DNA from: Albugo candida
Lineage: Eukaryota > Oomycota > Peronosporomycetes > Albuginales
NCBI GenBank assembly: GCA_040437565.1
Contig: JBDOQK010000003.1
Span: forward strand, 620,001-684,000
Direction of reading: 5' to 3'
DNA length: 64,000 nucleotides
Positions 52,668 through 63,950 of this stretch are shown here, piece after piece. Below the pieces are notes generated by a model. It was not told the DNA's origin, made no database searches, and saw only the letters and a program-made list of their open reading frames with translations. Numbering within the stretch: position 1 is the stretch's first letter; each line of letters starts with the position of its first letter. The position numbers were made by a program, and so were the translations under genes.

Positions 52668-52767
52668 NNNNNNNNNNNNNNNNNNNNNNNNNNNNNNNNN
52701 NNNNNNNNNNNNNNNNNNNNNNNNNNNNNNNNNNNNNNNNNNNNNNNNNNNNNNNNNNNNNNNNNNN
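52668..52767. other. Assembly gap (100 N) inside CDC16 locus
   Basis: 556 bp repeated (52112-52667 and 52768-53323). Confidence 0.95.
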
Positions 52768-52942
52768 GATATTCGTATTTTCCAGCTTTACGATAGCAAC
52801 AACTAATTGCCTACTTAACCATTACACAATTTTAAGGAAAACGCCGATATCAGAACCATGACCGCAAACTTCAACGTTTTCCAAGGTAACATCCACACTT
52901 CCATATTTTATCGATAATATCAAAATTGGTCAGCATATTGAC

Positions 52943-55444
52943 TTATGGAGTCACATCGCACTCGATCGAAAGTGTAGCGAGTGGATCAGGCTCAATGCTG
53001 CTTAGAGAGTCGTCGAGCGAAGGAGATGTTACGTGGATGGCTTCTTCCATCGCCAGCGCGATCATATTTAGTGCCAAAAGATCTTGAGAATTGTATGCCA
53101 AAGCCTTCAGCACCGAGTGAGTGACACAAACACTTAACAACCACCGAACTTACCGAATGATAGCACTCAATCGCACGATCTAATGCGCCTTGGACGTGAT
53201 ACGTGAGCCCAAGAGATGCATAACTCGCCGCGTCCGGCGCAAGTGCGATCGCTTTGCCATAATATATCTCTGCTTCTTGATATTGTCTAAATGAAGCTAT
53301 CAGCCATTCGCATGCTCACCGCCACAAAACGCACCTAAGCTTTCGATACGCCGACGCGAGATTGAATAGTGTCACTGAAAACGTCTGCTTGCTGGCGGTA
53401 TTCGAGCACGCCTGTAGCGCCCCTTGTAATAATTCCACAGCTAGTGTGTAGTTTTTCTGCTTATAGTACACAACACCGAGTTCATTCAGCAAAAGTGGAT
53501 CGTTTCCTCGGATATTCGAGGCATCAAGAAGGCTCTGCAGTGCTTGATCGAGTTGATTGATACGTGAAAATTCGATTCCAATGCTCAATAACGGCATACA
53601 AGCTCCAAAAAGGATATTTCTCGCAGTGCGATAGCACGACATGGCTTGATCGCTTTCATCTTGCGATGCAAAAGAATGGCCAAAGGCGACCCATGCGATC
53701 GCAAAATCGCTATCCATAGTGATTGTCTTACTACAAGTGAATTAGAAACGATAATGTGGAAGGAGATCTTACGTACTGGAAATGACGCTGAGCAAGGTCG
53801 TGCTTGCCGATGAGAAAGTAGTAACAAGCCACAATGTACCAAGAAGCTGCTTTCTCCGGATATATATCCACCTATACACTCATTTAAGCGGCCTGTATAT
53901 GTCCATCTCGAGTGTACCATTTCGTGACTGTATTGAAACAAATCGCGTTTCTTCCCGAAATGCATAAGTATCGCGACAAATAATGGAACAATTTCTAGAT
54001 TGTAAGGATCATCGGCTTGAAGGCTGGTTCGAAAAAATTGATTGAATATGAGATATAAACTGATAGACTCAAAGTACCTTGTGCATAGTCTGTAGGCTGT
54101 GTTCATATCGTACTGGTCGTATGCTTTTTGTGCCTGCTTCCATTTCTGCAGAAGAGAATTGGAATCATGAAAGTAAGATTGCGGAATCGAACATATACGA
54201 GCTCATTATTGTCTTGTAATATTGCCAAATCGCTTGATTCCTATACACTTCGAATCAGCAAAATATATGAAGGAAGGTGCCGAGCTGAATACCTTGTGTG
54301 TATAGTTCCAATACAGAATCTGATTCGATTGGCGTTGTATAGAATCAACCTTGCTGAAGTCGATTTCTGCTAAGAGCTGTGCTTGTTCACCGCTATTTAG
54401 CATTTCATCATGAAAAAGTGCGCGAAAAGCTTCATATGATCCAGCATCATTTTGCAATGCGAAGTGATAGTACACAATGGCATTTCTACGGTTTCCGAGT
54501 GATCTCCAGGCTCGACCGATGAGAGTAGCAAGAACGGAGAGACTCGTGGATCCGATTGGAACTTGCGTTGAATCGCTTTGCATTTGGGTTTGAACCTCAT
54601 TTAGTGATATAGAAGGGAAGGTGGTTTTGAGTACTTCGAGGCATTCTTCAAACTGCTGGATAGCCAGCTACGTTTTATAACCGCGTGAGATAGATAGCTG
54701 ATATAAATCAAACGCATACGCTACCATGCACCGTGCATAAAGAATGGCCGAGTCCAATTGTAAGCTCGAGCATTGTATCGATGCGTTCATCAGTTTAAAT
54801 CTCTTGATGATGTGTAACGTTCGATGATACTCCGTGTTCAAAAAGCACGTTTTTGCCAGAACGAAGACATCTGCCGAGTTTTGACGCGACAAAGTGACCT
54901 AAAGTAATCAAGTCCAATCAGACTGATTCCAGGTCATTTTCTGAGAACCAACCAATTTGTCGGCGTAGAAGAAAGCCGACCGATACTCAAGTTTATCAAT
55001 ACAGGTATCCACTAGAGTTCGAAGACGATCCAAAGGCTTTGTTTCTGAACTATCATCGATCTGAATCTGATTCTGAGTACACGGCGATCGATGGGATCCA
55101 AGAATCCGACTCTTTTGACGTGATTTCTCCGTTGATGTCACTGCCTTTTCCATACGAAATGGTACCTTGGAAATAGCTTGTTCGTCACCTTTGTTGCTTA
55201 CTTTTTCGCTGGGAAATAGCCGCTGTGCCGTCCTCGACGCTCGAGACGTTCGGATTGGATCACCTGGACTGTTTCTAGCGCATTGATGTATTCTCTCAGA
55301 CTCGTGTGAGATGCTTTCCTCTTCGAGGAACGATCGCCAGCGTTTTCGTGCTCGTGGCTGCTTGACTGGAGCGCCATATAGGCGGCGTACATTGTGTGTA
55401 TTATTTCGCTTGGTGCTTGAATCCAATCGGGGGAGAAACCGCAT
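52943..55444 (-). CDS. CDC16: Anaphase-promoting complex subunit 6 / CDC16, TPR protein (10 exons)
   Basis: TPR scaffold subunit of APC/C, the E3 ligase that drives mitotic exit. Exons are 55444-54953, 54898-54725, 54667-54293, 54240-54199, 54145-54078, 54023-53918, 53871-53777, 53730-53335, 53286-53154 and 53104-52943, totalling 2,043 nt (680 aa). Introns are 46-57 nt. Identity rests on ordered matches to CDC16: LDRLRTLVDTCIDKLEYRSA and FFYADKLVTLSRQNSADVF at the first junction, then NAIVYYHFALQNDAGSYEAF, YPEKAASWYIVACYYFLIGK, FAIAWVAFGHSFASQDESDQ, LLLNELGVVYYKQKNYTLA, EAEIYYGKAIALAPDAASYA and DRAIECYHSALAYNSQDLL. The N-terminus is long, basic and Ser-rich. The start is the first ATG in frame; the frame is open further upstream, so an extra 5' exon is possible. 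Confidence 0.92.
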
Positions 55445-56315
55445 CCGCAAGGCGGATACATCTTGGGATTGGGATACTGGCAGTGATGAGCTTGCTGGAG
55501 TGGTAGGAGAGGGAGTAGCAGCGGCACGTGCCGCCGAATTGGACGCTATGTCACTTGGATGACGAATGGTGGCGCGACTTGAGATTGATATCTCTCGGTT
55601 TTGATTTGGAACTAGTTACAGAAATAAGGATACCACGCTATAGGTCGGCATTTTTGTTATGAAAAATGCTAGAATAGCGTGTACACGCATCGTAGCCTTG
55701 GTAGTGTGTACTACCCAAAAGGCTNNNNNNNNNNNNNNNNNNNNNNNNNNNNNNNNNNNNNNNNNNNNNNNNNNNNNNNNNNNNNNNNNNNNNNNNNNNN
55801 NNNNNNNNNNNNNNNNNNNNNNNNGAAAAATGCTAGAATAGCGTGTACACGCATCGTAGCCTTGGTAGTGTGTACTACCCAAAAGGCTACCTTTCATCAG
55901 ATTATATTACGGAGTAGGTCGAATGCATTGGTAGCAAACTTTTTATTAATGACTAACTATCGTTACTATCACCATCACCGGATTTCTTGTGCCTTCCACT
56001 GACAGTAGCGTCAACATTGACCTGACACATCACATCACATCAAATGAGGATCAAAATTATGACATTCCCTCCCTTATCTCTTGGCCCGTCAAGCTGTGGC
56101 GGGTCGCACGGATGAACTCGGAAGTGGACGACAGTTACAATGATCGTTCGGAAATCTTTCAGGTACCTGAGATCGGTTACACCATCTGCGTGTCGAAATT
56201 TCGACAAAAATCTGATCTATAAATCTGCGGTTACAACACTCTCAACCTTGTGATATGAGGGATCACTACGGGTCGTCACGTTCCGTTTGTATTTCCATGC
56301 GAGACTCGAGAACGA
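55445..56315. other. Intergenic with gap, no gene seen
   Basis: Presumed CDC16 promoter and the 3' side of the Kre9-like gene. Contains a gap (55725-55824) with a 64-bp repeated flank. No supportable ORF. Confidence 0.55.
55725..55824. other. Assembly gap (100 N)
   Basis: 64 bp repeated (55661-55724 and 55825-55888). Confidence 0.95.
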
Positions 56316-56888
56316 TCATGGGGCTGATGTTATTTCAAAACATTTGGTCGTGTAAATCCTCTTCGGATCGTCCACACTTGTGAACCGCAGATAATAATTC
56401 GACCCAGATTCCATTCCCCACGGTACTTTGTTGTATGTGTACTGACCACTATTGGAGATGCCACCAGTCACTAGTGTCGTGGCTTTACTTCCTAACTCCA
56501 TAATCAAAATTTGTACACGCTGGACCTTTGGGTCAACAACTTCCCATTCTATTTTGGCAGGTTGTCCTCGAACCCACGTGGCTTTACAGTTCGGTTCGAG
56601 CACGCGAACAAAAACCGCACCTTCTTGATGGTGACATTGAGGATACTGTGCACTATTTTTCTTCAGCTTGTGATTTTGTAATTGTATGGGAAATGTGATA
56701 CTATGACGTGACTGTAATTCGGAATAACTATCTTGACTTTCGCTACAGAACGTATGTCTGCGATCTTCTATGCATCTGGAGTGTACCAAGTTCAGAAAAG
56801 TAGCACTCGTGCTCGGGAACATTTTTCTTTTCACGAATGTTGGTCGAAAGTCAGAGTTGGTGGGATCGTTGCTTAAAGTCTGAGTCAT
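56316..56888 (-). CDS. Kre9/KNH-like Ig-fold domain protein (5' end uncertain)
   Basis: About 190 aa from the first in-frame ATG (56888). The frame is open to about 57008, where a TTTTTTAG acceptor (near 56966) suggests an upstream exon that I could not place. The C-terminal 100 residues match the yeast cell-wall Kre9/Knh1 and Ser-Thr-rich anchored-protein domain: VRVLEPNCKATWVRGQPAKI, EWEVVDPKVQRVQILI, then GGISNSGQYTYNKVPWGMES and YYLRFTSVDDP. Such proteins act at the cell surface in wall-glucan biology. No signal peptide is visible in the part shown, consistent with a missing first exon. A minus-strand stretch near 57130-57230 (YVFVKNKPQKLTWSA) vaguely echoes the same domain start. Confidence 0.65.
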   Translation of the reverse strand: MTQTLSNDPTNSDFRPTFVKRKMFPSTSATFLNLVHSRCIEDRRHTFCSESQDSYSELQSRHSITFPIQLQNHKLKKNSAQYPQCHHQEGAVFVRVLEPNCKATWVRGQPAKIEWEVVDPKVQRVQILIMELGSKATTLVTGGISNSGQYTYNKVPWGMESGSNYYLRFTSVDDPKRIYTTKCFEITSAP

Positions 56889-58474
56889 TGCAGGGGCGAG
56901 ATGATTGTGTCGTATGCTCCACTTTGCTGAATGAGGAACAACTTCACAGATAGCAAAAACTGATCTAAAAAATTGACAGGAAAATTGCCTTGTGGCGTGC
57001 GTTATCAAAAGTAATTTTATAATCAGCGATTAATGCAGATTCATGCAAATTTGAAAATGACGTTCTCAGATTTAAGCAAGTTACATGTCTTCATATTGTG
57101 TAAGAAAATATTGCCCTTACCCTTTTGTACGTCGCTGACCACGTCAGTTTTTGCGGCTTGTTTTTCACAAATACATAATTTTCATTGCAGGTTAAGTTTA
57201 CAAGGTATGGTTTAGGGGTTAGGAGTTGATTTTTCATGATACATGATTTAATAGTGACGACAGTAACGGGTCTATTGACCAAAATGGCGCTATTGATGCG
57301 AAGTAGTAGCACCAAGATGGACGTCTTGAGTGGTACGAAAGGCGTCGATATATTTATATCGCGTTCCTTCACAAGCGGCTAATAGTTCTGTGGGACAAGC
57401 ACACTTTCGTACATACGCGAATACTTGGTGCTTTGGCGAACCAAATCGAATGCGCGTTGCACTTTTGGTAATTTGGGTGAAAAATTTAATTTACCGCAGT
57501 TTCCACATTCTTCATGCTCAGGGCGCGTTTACATTCTGTCGTACGAAAGCGTAAACAAAATCGTCACCACGTTAACAGGCACGCACTCAACAACTTATTT
57601 TAAATATTGACTAGAATGCGCGCTTACAATTATAGAAAGAAACCAAAGTCACTGACTCGCTGCGGCCAACAACGCGATCAAATGCGATTGCGTCATATAT
57701 GATCGGAAATGTACTTTCGTGTAAACGTTTCGAGCATTGTCAAAGTTTATAAATTATTAATAAAACTCAGAGGCGAGGAGCTCCCAAAAAAACGCAGGGA
57801 CCCCATGTGAATGCCCTAACGCATTGGTACTCGGCACATCTCTCGGCTAATCATCTCCAGAAGATTGCATCTGAATGGAGAAAGAAGGCTCCAATGTCCG
57901 GTGAGATTTCACCGTATCGAACAACTTACGGCTGATCCTTGTAATGATGTGCTTATTCATCATGTCTCTAAACGGCATCTTGTAATCTTTGAAACGGAGG
58001 GAAGCGTACAGACGTTGGATATTTAGTGACGAGCAATGTATTCTGACTATCGATTGGGCTCTGTGTAGAGTGAGAGTGTAAAAGCCTTGCGCTTCGCTGA
58101 TGCATGTCTACGTTTGTGCATGTTCATCCCTAGCAATGAACATCTCAATCTTATACATGTTCAAGGGCAAGAGCATATTTATGTTCCTCTAGCAAGGATC
58201 AGGTCGCTTCATGACGAGGCACGAGGTTGAAGCGCGTCCTCGATTCCAATTTCACGGTTCCAATTGGTGTACACACTCAAATTCTTCATCACATAAGGGA
58301 AAGTCTGAGTCAACATTAATTTGGCCAGGTCAGATTGGATTTCCGCAAATACCAACGAGTAAAGTAGCACTTATACCTCTTTTTCTGATTGGCGCGTTAA
58401 AAACGTACAAGTCGTTACGGTTGATTCGGCCGGGCCGAGCGGAATTCGCTCAGATTGTGTCCAATTTGTAAAGG
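56889..58474. other. Intergenic, no convincing gene
   Basis: About 1.6 kb. Short ORFs only, including an 86-codon ORF ending at 58471, four bases before the bZIP ATG and in another frame. No RNA or repeat identified. Confidence 0.5.
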
Positions 58475-59350
58475 ATGAATCGGATCGAACATCTAAGTCG
58501 CTGTCGTGAATCTCGCAGTGGCTATCCACCTGAAGATAAGGTCCTTCGTCGACGTCAACAGTATCGCATTCATCAACAGCGACATCGAGCACGACTGAAA
58601 AATCGAATGGGATGTCTTCAAAGCGATGTTGACAGTTTGAGCAAGCAAATTGCAACATTAGAGTCAAAAAGAAAGCAAATGCAGCAATATATCGCCATTC
58701 CGCACCGGACTGTATTAGACATAAAGCTTCCGCTCAGATTTGTGACTGAATTTCTTCAACTCTTCAAACATGGATATAATTTCAAGAATCCGTCCAAGCA
58801 AGAAACTTTTCTTCGCACTCAGGCTCGCCATAATCTAGAGTTGTATGATATCCAAGGACTCGAAAATCATATTGATCAATGGAAACTGTATGGTCGATTT
58901 TTCAAGATGTACCGCATTGCGTTCAATGATCTATTCATCCAAGTCTTCGACTCGGAGACGATCGTGACTGTCCGAACCGATATTGCAATCAGCCCAACCC
59001 GAGAAGGCGTTCTGGCATTGCATCCACGCTTGAACGGGTGTGAAAGGGGAGTTCAGAAGTTGGTCCAAACAAAATTAGCTGTGCCGACAAAACTTGAGTT
59101 TCATTTCGATACAAGCGGACTATTATGCAAATTTTTTGTGAGTGGTTGTTACCCACGCATGTTGAGAGAATTGAATTTATCTCCGGATATCGTAGAGCTT
59201 CTATTTAATGATATGAGGATCAGCTCACTTAGCGGTGTAATTTACGCTTCTCCGAGCGTTCCAACGGTAAAAGAGTCAGTGGTACGCTCAAAGCTGAATA
59301 TCCAGTATTTGCTTGGTGACAAAGACAGCGACAATTCGGTCATGAGTTAG
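58475..59350 (+). CDS. bZIP transcription factor, oomycete type with altered basic region, 291 aa
   Basis: Intronless. The basic region (residues about 24-44: LRRRQQYRIHQQRHRARLKN) is followed by heptad leucines L48, L55 and L62. Counting back from L48, the conserved Arg is R38 and the position of the invariant base-contacting Asn is Y30. Replacement of this Asn is known for a group of oomycete bZIPs. The rest (residues 80-290) is an uncharacterised conserved region: LPLRFVTEFLQLFKHGYNF, then ARHNLELYDIQGLENHIDQW and FNDLFIQVFDSETIVTVRTD. This two-part architecture is common in oomycete bZIPs. Probably nuclear. Confidence 0.85.
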   Translation: MNRIEHLSRCRESRSGYPPEDKVLRRRQQYRIHQQRHRARLKNRMGCLQSDVDSLSKQIATLESKRKQMQQYIAIPHRTVLDIKLPLRFVTEFLQLFKHGYNFKNPSKQETFLRTQARHNLELYDIQGLENHIDQWKLYGRFFKMYRIAFNDLFIQVFDSETIVTVRTDIAISPTREGVLALHPRLNGCERGVQKLVQTKLAVPTKLEFHFDTSGLLCKFFVSGCYPRMLRELNLSPDIVELLFNDMRISSLSGVIYASPSVPTVKESVVRSKLNIQYLLGDKDSDNSVMS

Positions 59351-61253
59351 TCACCATGAAAAATGTGCCGAGTAGATCATCTAAGAAGAATAAAGTGTCT
59401 ATTATAGTGAGATTTGTAGGTTGTGCATGCTTGAATTTAAAGAATTATTCGAAAATCATATAGGTCTTAGTCATCACGCATGTGATGTTCATTGTGTACC
59501 AAACTTCACAAGGTTAAGTACACTTTTCAACGTATGAAAAGAAAAACGTTACTGATGTACATTTAAAGACAGAACACTGCTTCCGATGGCCGCATGTTTT
59601 TCTATACAAATGGATATTCCAAGGAGGCGCATCTTTTCGAGGCATTCCAACATACTGTGAATCGCTCTTGCAAGCTCAACTTGTTTTAGCACGACTTCGT
59701 TAATACGTACCATGAAATACGCAAGATGTGCGATTGTTTATCTGACGGATCCATTCGCCTTGGTGCACAAACTAGTATATCAACGAAAGAATATGCTTGC
59801 TTTAGCATGAATACTTGATCGATTCGCAGCTCTGCTTGCGTAAGCTTCTCATCATATCATCTACTATCCGGGAAGTATGTGGCATTGGTGAGATCAAACC
59901 ATCAAAGGCTTTTTGTACGGGTTAACAGAAAGCTGCGGTATATTGTGGCGATCACAAGGTGTAAATTCCGGTTATCAGATGAGTATGTATAGACAAGATT
60001 TTCTGAGCCTTTTCGTGTTCGGAGAATAGACGTATCTCAATCTTAAACCCTCATGCAACCATTCCATTTTTGGAAGTCCGTTTATTGTAAGCGCCCATTC
60101 TCTCCCATTGTAGCAGCATGTCTCGAAAACGCAAAAAGTGGGAACGGTAATCCACGTTGTTCTGAATTATATGGGGAGTAGAGTGGTTGATAGAGAAAAC
60201 GTTTTGTCTTCCAGATTAGATGACTCTATACAGAGAGTAAATCGAATGTAGCGGATACGTGTGGAAAGAGTATCATTTGGATGAAGTTGGATTTCATCCT
60301 ATTTCTCATTCTCAAATGCTCCTTTCCCGTCGGATATCAAGTGGACAATCTTTACACTTGAATTAACTGAAATACAATGGCTAGATCCTTGCTAATTTAA
60401 TTTTCGGAAGAGAAGAAAGTATTACTGTACCACGGAGCAAGAGATCCCCACATCCTGACATACTCCCGTAATGCAGGCATCGCTTTTACTCAAGACAATT
60501 TCGTCTTTCCTCTGCAGCTGATATGTGATGGCAACAAAGTAAGGATCTTCCGTTATATCGATGCCCCTAGACATCTAGGTATTGAGTATAACAAAAATCA
60601 CTACTTCGTTTTGACAGCGAATAAGTATGAGGCAATCATGGGTATATGCTGACATTATACGCATCATGTGACACATCAACATGACACCACTTTGTCGCAA
60701 TCATTATGCTCGACTTTCTGAAGTTCTAGTATTGGCAGAACTATCAATGGTGCATGTCGCATGAAGGAGTAGTACGTGATGGTGCGCAAGCCTTCTATAT
60801 CTGGCGACTCAGCATACTACAGCGACACTGCACGCGAGTAATCGTATCCTCACGGAGCCACTCGAACAATAAGGTTTTAAACAGTGCAATTGCTTGTGTG
60901 GACCAATATTATAAGCCACCCACAAATTGATGCTCGTATCAGATGTGAAATCATCATCAATGTTCTAGCGCGCCATAAACCGCACATAATAACAAACGCA
61001 GGTTGCGAGTGTCTTTTCTCTCCGCGTGAACCACGTATTGCGACAATGACCTGTGCCCCGACTTGTTTAAGACTTTAAATGCAAAAGCACCAATTACGCA
61101 ATTATTGTGCAGTAAAATAGTAGTTGCCCAAGTTCTTAAAAGTAAGATCCCGAAAGACGCGTGTCTGAATCTGTACGTGAGTGTCCAGACGTTGGCTTTC
61201 GCACCTATCGGTAGAAACCTGCATTCTCAAACCCGACCCGTCCAGAATCGATC
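59351..61253. other. Intergenic, no gene seen
   Basis: About 1.9 kb. ORFs are all under 70 codons and show no motif. No tRNA-like or repeat structure was recognised. Confidence 0.5.
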
Positions 61254-62696
61254 ATGAAATACATCGTACTCCTAAGCGTATGGCTTACGCCAATTCTGTG
61301 GTGCGATCAAGAAGGAATGCAGCGATGGGACGATACTGACTTCCAGCATCTTCTTAAAACTCGAATGTCAACTAAAAATCAGTATCCAACACCTTCCGAC
61401 GAAGAATTCGCTGCATTGATAGCTGAAGATATTACAATAAACACACAATCAGATCAGTGTAAAGTGATTCACACAAATTTTGTCATCCGTCATGGAACAC
61501 GTTTCCCCACTAAAAAAGTAATCAAAAAAATTTCAAATCTTTACAATCTTTTGGCCCAAATAAAACAATCAGACCAAAGTTCAAGTCTCAATGCGTTCGA
61601 TTGGCTCCTCTCATGGAATCCACCGTACAACACCGAAAATGAAGGCTCATTAGCACCAGCTGGCGAGATGGAAATGAAAGCTTTGGGAGGTCGTATCCGC
61701 GATCGATTCTATAACGGAAATGTACCCACTGCTTCGGATAACAAGCACTTCACATTCGAGCACACCTGGAAAATTCGAACCGCGCAGAGTGCCAAGGCTT
61801 TCGCGTCAGGTCTTTGCGACGAGCAACAGGACGATATCGAATACCGTTCAAATGCTGCTGGTGAAGACATGGTGCTACGCTTTTATGACAATTGTCCAGC
61901 ACTCGATGCACAATTAGCTGCTGATACTTCTCCTAGTCGCCACTATGAAGAATATCGTCACAGTGATCAGATGCAAAAAAATCTCAAGCACTTTCAGAAT
62001 TTATTTGGCCCACAAGGAAATCAACTGACTCAATCTCATTTAGAAGCAGCTTATGATGCGTGTGCGTTCGATGTTGCTTTGTTGGGAGAATGCTCACATT
62101 GGTGTCAGATTTTCAGATCGGATGGGCCTGAATTGCTGCTTTCTATGGATTACTTCAAAGATTTGAAGCACTTTTATCGCAAAAGTTATGGTACACCATT
62201 GGCGTACGAGATCGCCTCACCATTACTTCGCCAGATGATCGTCGAAATGCGCAATCGAACACTTGGGAAAAGTCAAGTTGGCGGTAGTTTTAAGTTTGCT
62301 CATGCCGAGACGATTTTACCTTTGGCTGCACTCATGGATATTTCATATTCAGACCGACACAAGACGAACACGCAAAGTCACATTGTTAGCACTACACCGC
62401 TGGAAGTCGCAGAAACACGTCAGTTCAAAGGAAGCTTGCTGGCTCCTTTTTCCGCCAACATTGGGTTTGTGCTTTACGAATGCACGCCACTTGCAGGAGG
62501 ACAAAAGGAAGGGGACCAAGTGATCGAAAAATCATATAAAGTAAAGACGTTGTACAATGAGCGGGTGGTGAGATTCTCAGCATGCGAGATGCAAGATCTA
62601 TGCTCGATCGAGCAATTGGAAACGCTGTTTAATCGATGGATTTATGAATTTGATTCAAGTCAAGTATGTGAAGTACCCGTAAGCAATCAAATGTAA
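61254..62696 (+). CDS. Secreted histidine acid phosphatase, MINPP1-like, 480 aa
   Basis: Branch-2 histidine phosphatase of the multiple inositol polyphosphate phosphatase type, which removes phosphates from InsP6 and related molecules. Signal peptide MKYIVLLSVWLTPILWC (1-17). The catalytic RHGTRFP is at residues 79-85. The proton-donor motif is HAE (FAHAETILP, about residue 350), as in MINPP rather than the HD of classical phytases. The substrate-side segments GEMEMKALGGRIRDRF and TQSAKAF-like RTAQSAKAFASGL match the family. Several Cys are present, consistent with disulfides in a secreted or ER protein. No ER-retrieval signal is seen at the C-terminus (CEVPVSNQM). It converges on DNAAF1 with 42 bp between stops. 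Confidence 0.92.
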   Translation: MKYIVLLSVWLTPILWCDQEGMQRWDDTDFQHLLKTRMSTKNQYPTPSDEEFAALIAEDITINTQSDQCKVIHTNFVIRHGTRFPTKKVIKKISNLYNLLAQIKQSDQSSSLNAFDWLLSWNPPYNTENEGSLAPAGEMEMKALGGRIRDRFYNGNVPTASDNKHFTFEHTWKIRTAQSAKAFASGLCDEQQDDIEYRSNAAGEDMVLRFYDNCPALDAQLAADTSPSRHYEEYRHSDQMQKNLKHFQNLFGPQGNQLTQSHLEAAYDACAFDVALLGECSHWCQIFRSDGPELLLSMDYFKDLKHFYRKSYGTPLAYEIASPLLRQMIVEMRNRTLGKSQVGGSFKFAHAETILPLAALMDISYSDRHKTNTQSHIVSTTPLEVAETRQFKGSLLAPFSANIGFVLYECTPLAGGQKEGDQVIEKSYKVKTLYNERVVRFSACEMQDLCSIEQLETLFNRWIYEFDSSQVCEVPVSNQM

Positions 62697-62738
62697 TTGA
62701 TCTGTTTTCCGGCAATGTAATTGATGTGATTCCTCTGT

Positions 62739-63950
62739 CTATGATGACGGCTCGGGAAATCGTTTTTGAATCGTCCTCCTTTCTTCGATATGGGTGCAGG
62801 TGACGGGACCAGGGGGTAAAAATTGCCGGTTTGCATCGACATGACACTCACTCTGTAGCGCCACTTTTGTCTCTGGGGGATGGGAGAAGAAATTTTTATT
62901 TGTCATAGCTGGTGGATGAGCGGACTGCTCAATGTCGAATGCCTGATTGGCAAATTCTTTGTAATCAGAAGTTGTGTCAAGACCCACTGTAGCACACTGA
63001 TGCAGCACATTTAGACGTTCCTGACGGAGTGGATTGATGGGATCCACTTCTTCTTTGTGAGACTTCTTTGTATCTCCCTTACTCTGCAAGTCGCTCATCG
63101 CATCTTGTGTTCTTAAACAAGTGTCGTCTATTTCCGGTCCAGGTTCCTCGTGCTTCATGCTGTCGTTACTGTGCTTTTGTTGGCCATTCAGAAACATTTC
63201 TTCAAAAAAACGGAAATTCATCTCTTCTTGTTGCTTCTTCTCCAAGCGAATTTTCTCCATTTCAATTCTTTCGGCTTCTTGTGCTGCTTCTTGGTTCCCT
63301 GTAGCTTCCCATGCTCTTCCCCAAGCGTCCACTCTTCTTCTTTCCTCCGGAAACACAGGACGATCGTCCAGGTACTTTAATTGGCAGCAGCGATAAATCA
63401 CCGTTTTTCGATACTGTCTGATGTGTCTCACCACTTCGTTGCCCTGGAGATAAAGCACTTTGAGACTCGGCATTTGTGCGAGGATATCANNNNNNNNNNN
63501 NNNNNNNNNNNNNNNNNNNNNNNNNNNNNNNNNNNNNNNNNNNNNNNNNNNNNNNNNNNNNNNNNNNNNNNNNNNNNNNNNNNNNNNNNGAATTTTCTCC
63601 ATTTCGATTCTTTCAGCATCTTGTGCTGCTTCTTGGTTCCCTGTAGCTTCCCATACTCTTCCCCAAGCGTCCACTCTTCTTCTTTCCTCCGGAAACACAG
63701 GACGATCGTCCAGGTACTTTAATTGGCGGCAGCGATAAATCACCGTTTTTCGATACTGCCTGATATGTCTCACCACTTCGTTGCCCTGGAGATAAAGCAC
63801 TTTGAGACTCGGCATTTGTGCGAGGATATCAAGAACTTGAGGCTCTTTGAGTCGATTTTGCTGAATATCGAGGATCGATAATGCTGGAAGGTCAAGAACA
63901 TGGGCAATATCGGCCGGAGACTCTAATCGATTTCCTTTTAGAGTTAGACT
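62739..63950 (-). CDS. DNAAF1: Dynein axonemal assembly factor 1 (LRRC50/ODA7-like), 3' part
   Basis: Cytoplasmic LRR protein needed to pre-assemble outer and inner dynein arms for motile flagella. Only the 3' exon is in the window. An acceptor (GGGTAG) ends at 63951, and the rest lies beyond the right edge. The exon begins inside LRRs ([30 protein letters not shown]), followed by the family signature [51 protein letters not shown] charged coiled-coil tail follows ([20 protein letters not shown]). A gap (63490-63589) interrupts it, and 242 bp on each side are near-identical (63248-63489 and 63590-63831) with seven differences, three of which change the protein. The true exon probably has one copy. 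Confidence 0.92.
   Translation of the reverse strand, partial: SLTLKGNRLESPADIAHVLDLPALSILDIQQNRLKEPQVLDILAQMPSLKVLYLQGNEVVRHIRQYRKTVIYRCRQLKYLDDRPVFPEERRRVDAWGRVWEATGNQEAAQDAERIEMEKIXXXXXXXXXXXXXXXXXXXXXXXXXXXXXXXXXXDILAQMPSLKVLYLQGNEVVRHIRQYRKTVIYRCCQLKYLDDRPVFPEERRRVDAWGRAWEATGNQEAAQEAERIEMEKIRLEKKQQEEMNFRFFEEMFLNGQQKHSNDSMKHEEPGPEIDDTCLRTQDAMSDLQSKGDTKKSHKEEVDPINPLRQERLNVLHQCATVGLDTTSDYKEFANQAFDIEQSAHPPAMTNKNFFSHPPETKVALQSECHVDANRQFLPPGPVTCTHIEERRTIQKRFPEPSS
63490..63589. other. Assembly gap (100 N) inside DNAAF1
   Basis: 242-bp flanks (63248-63489 and 63590-63831) with seven mismatches. Confidence 0.95.
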
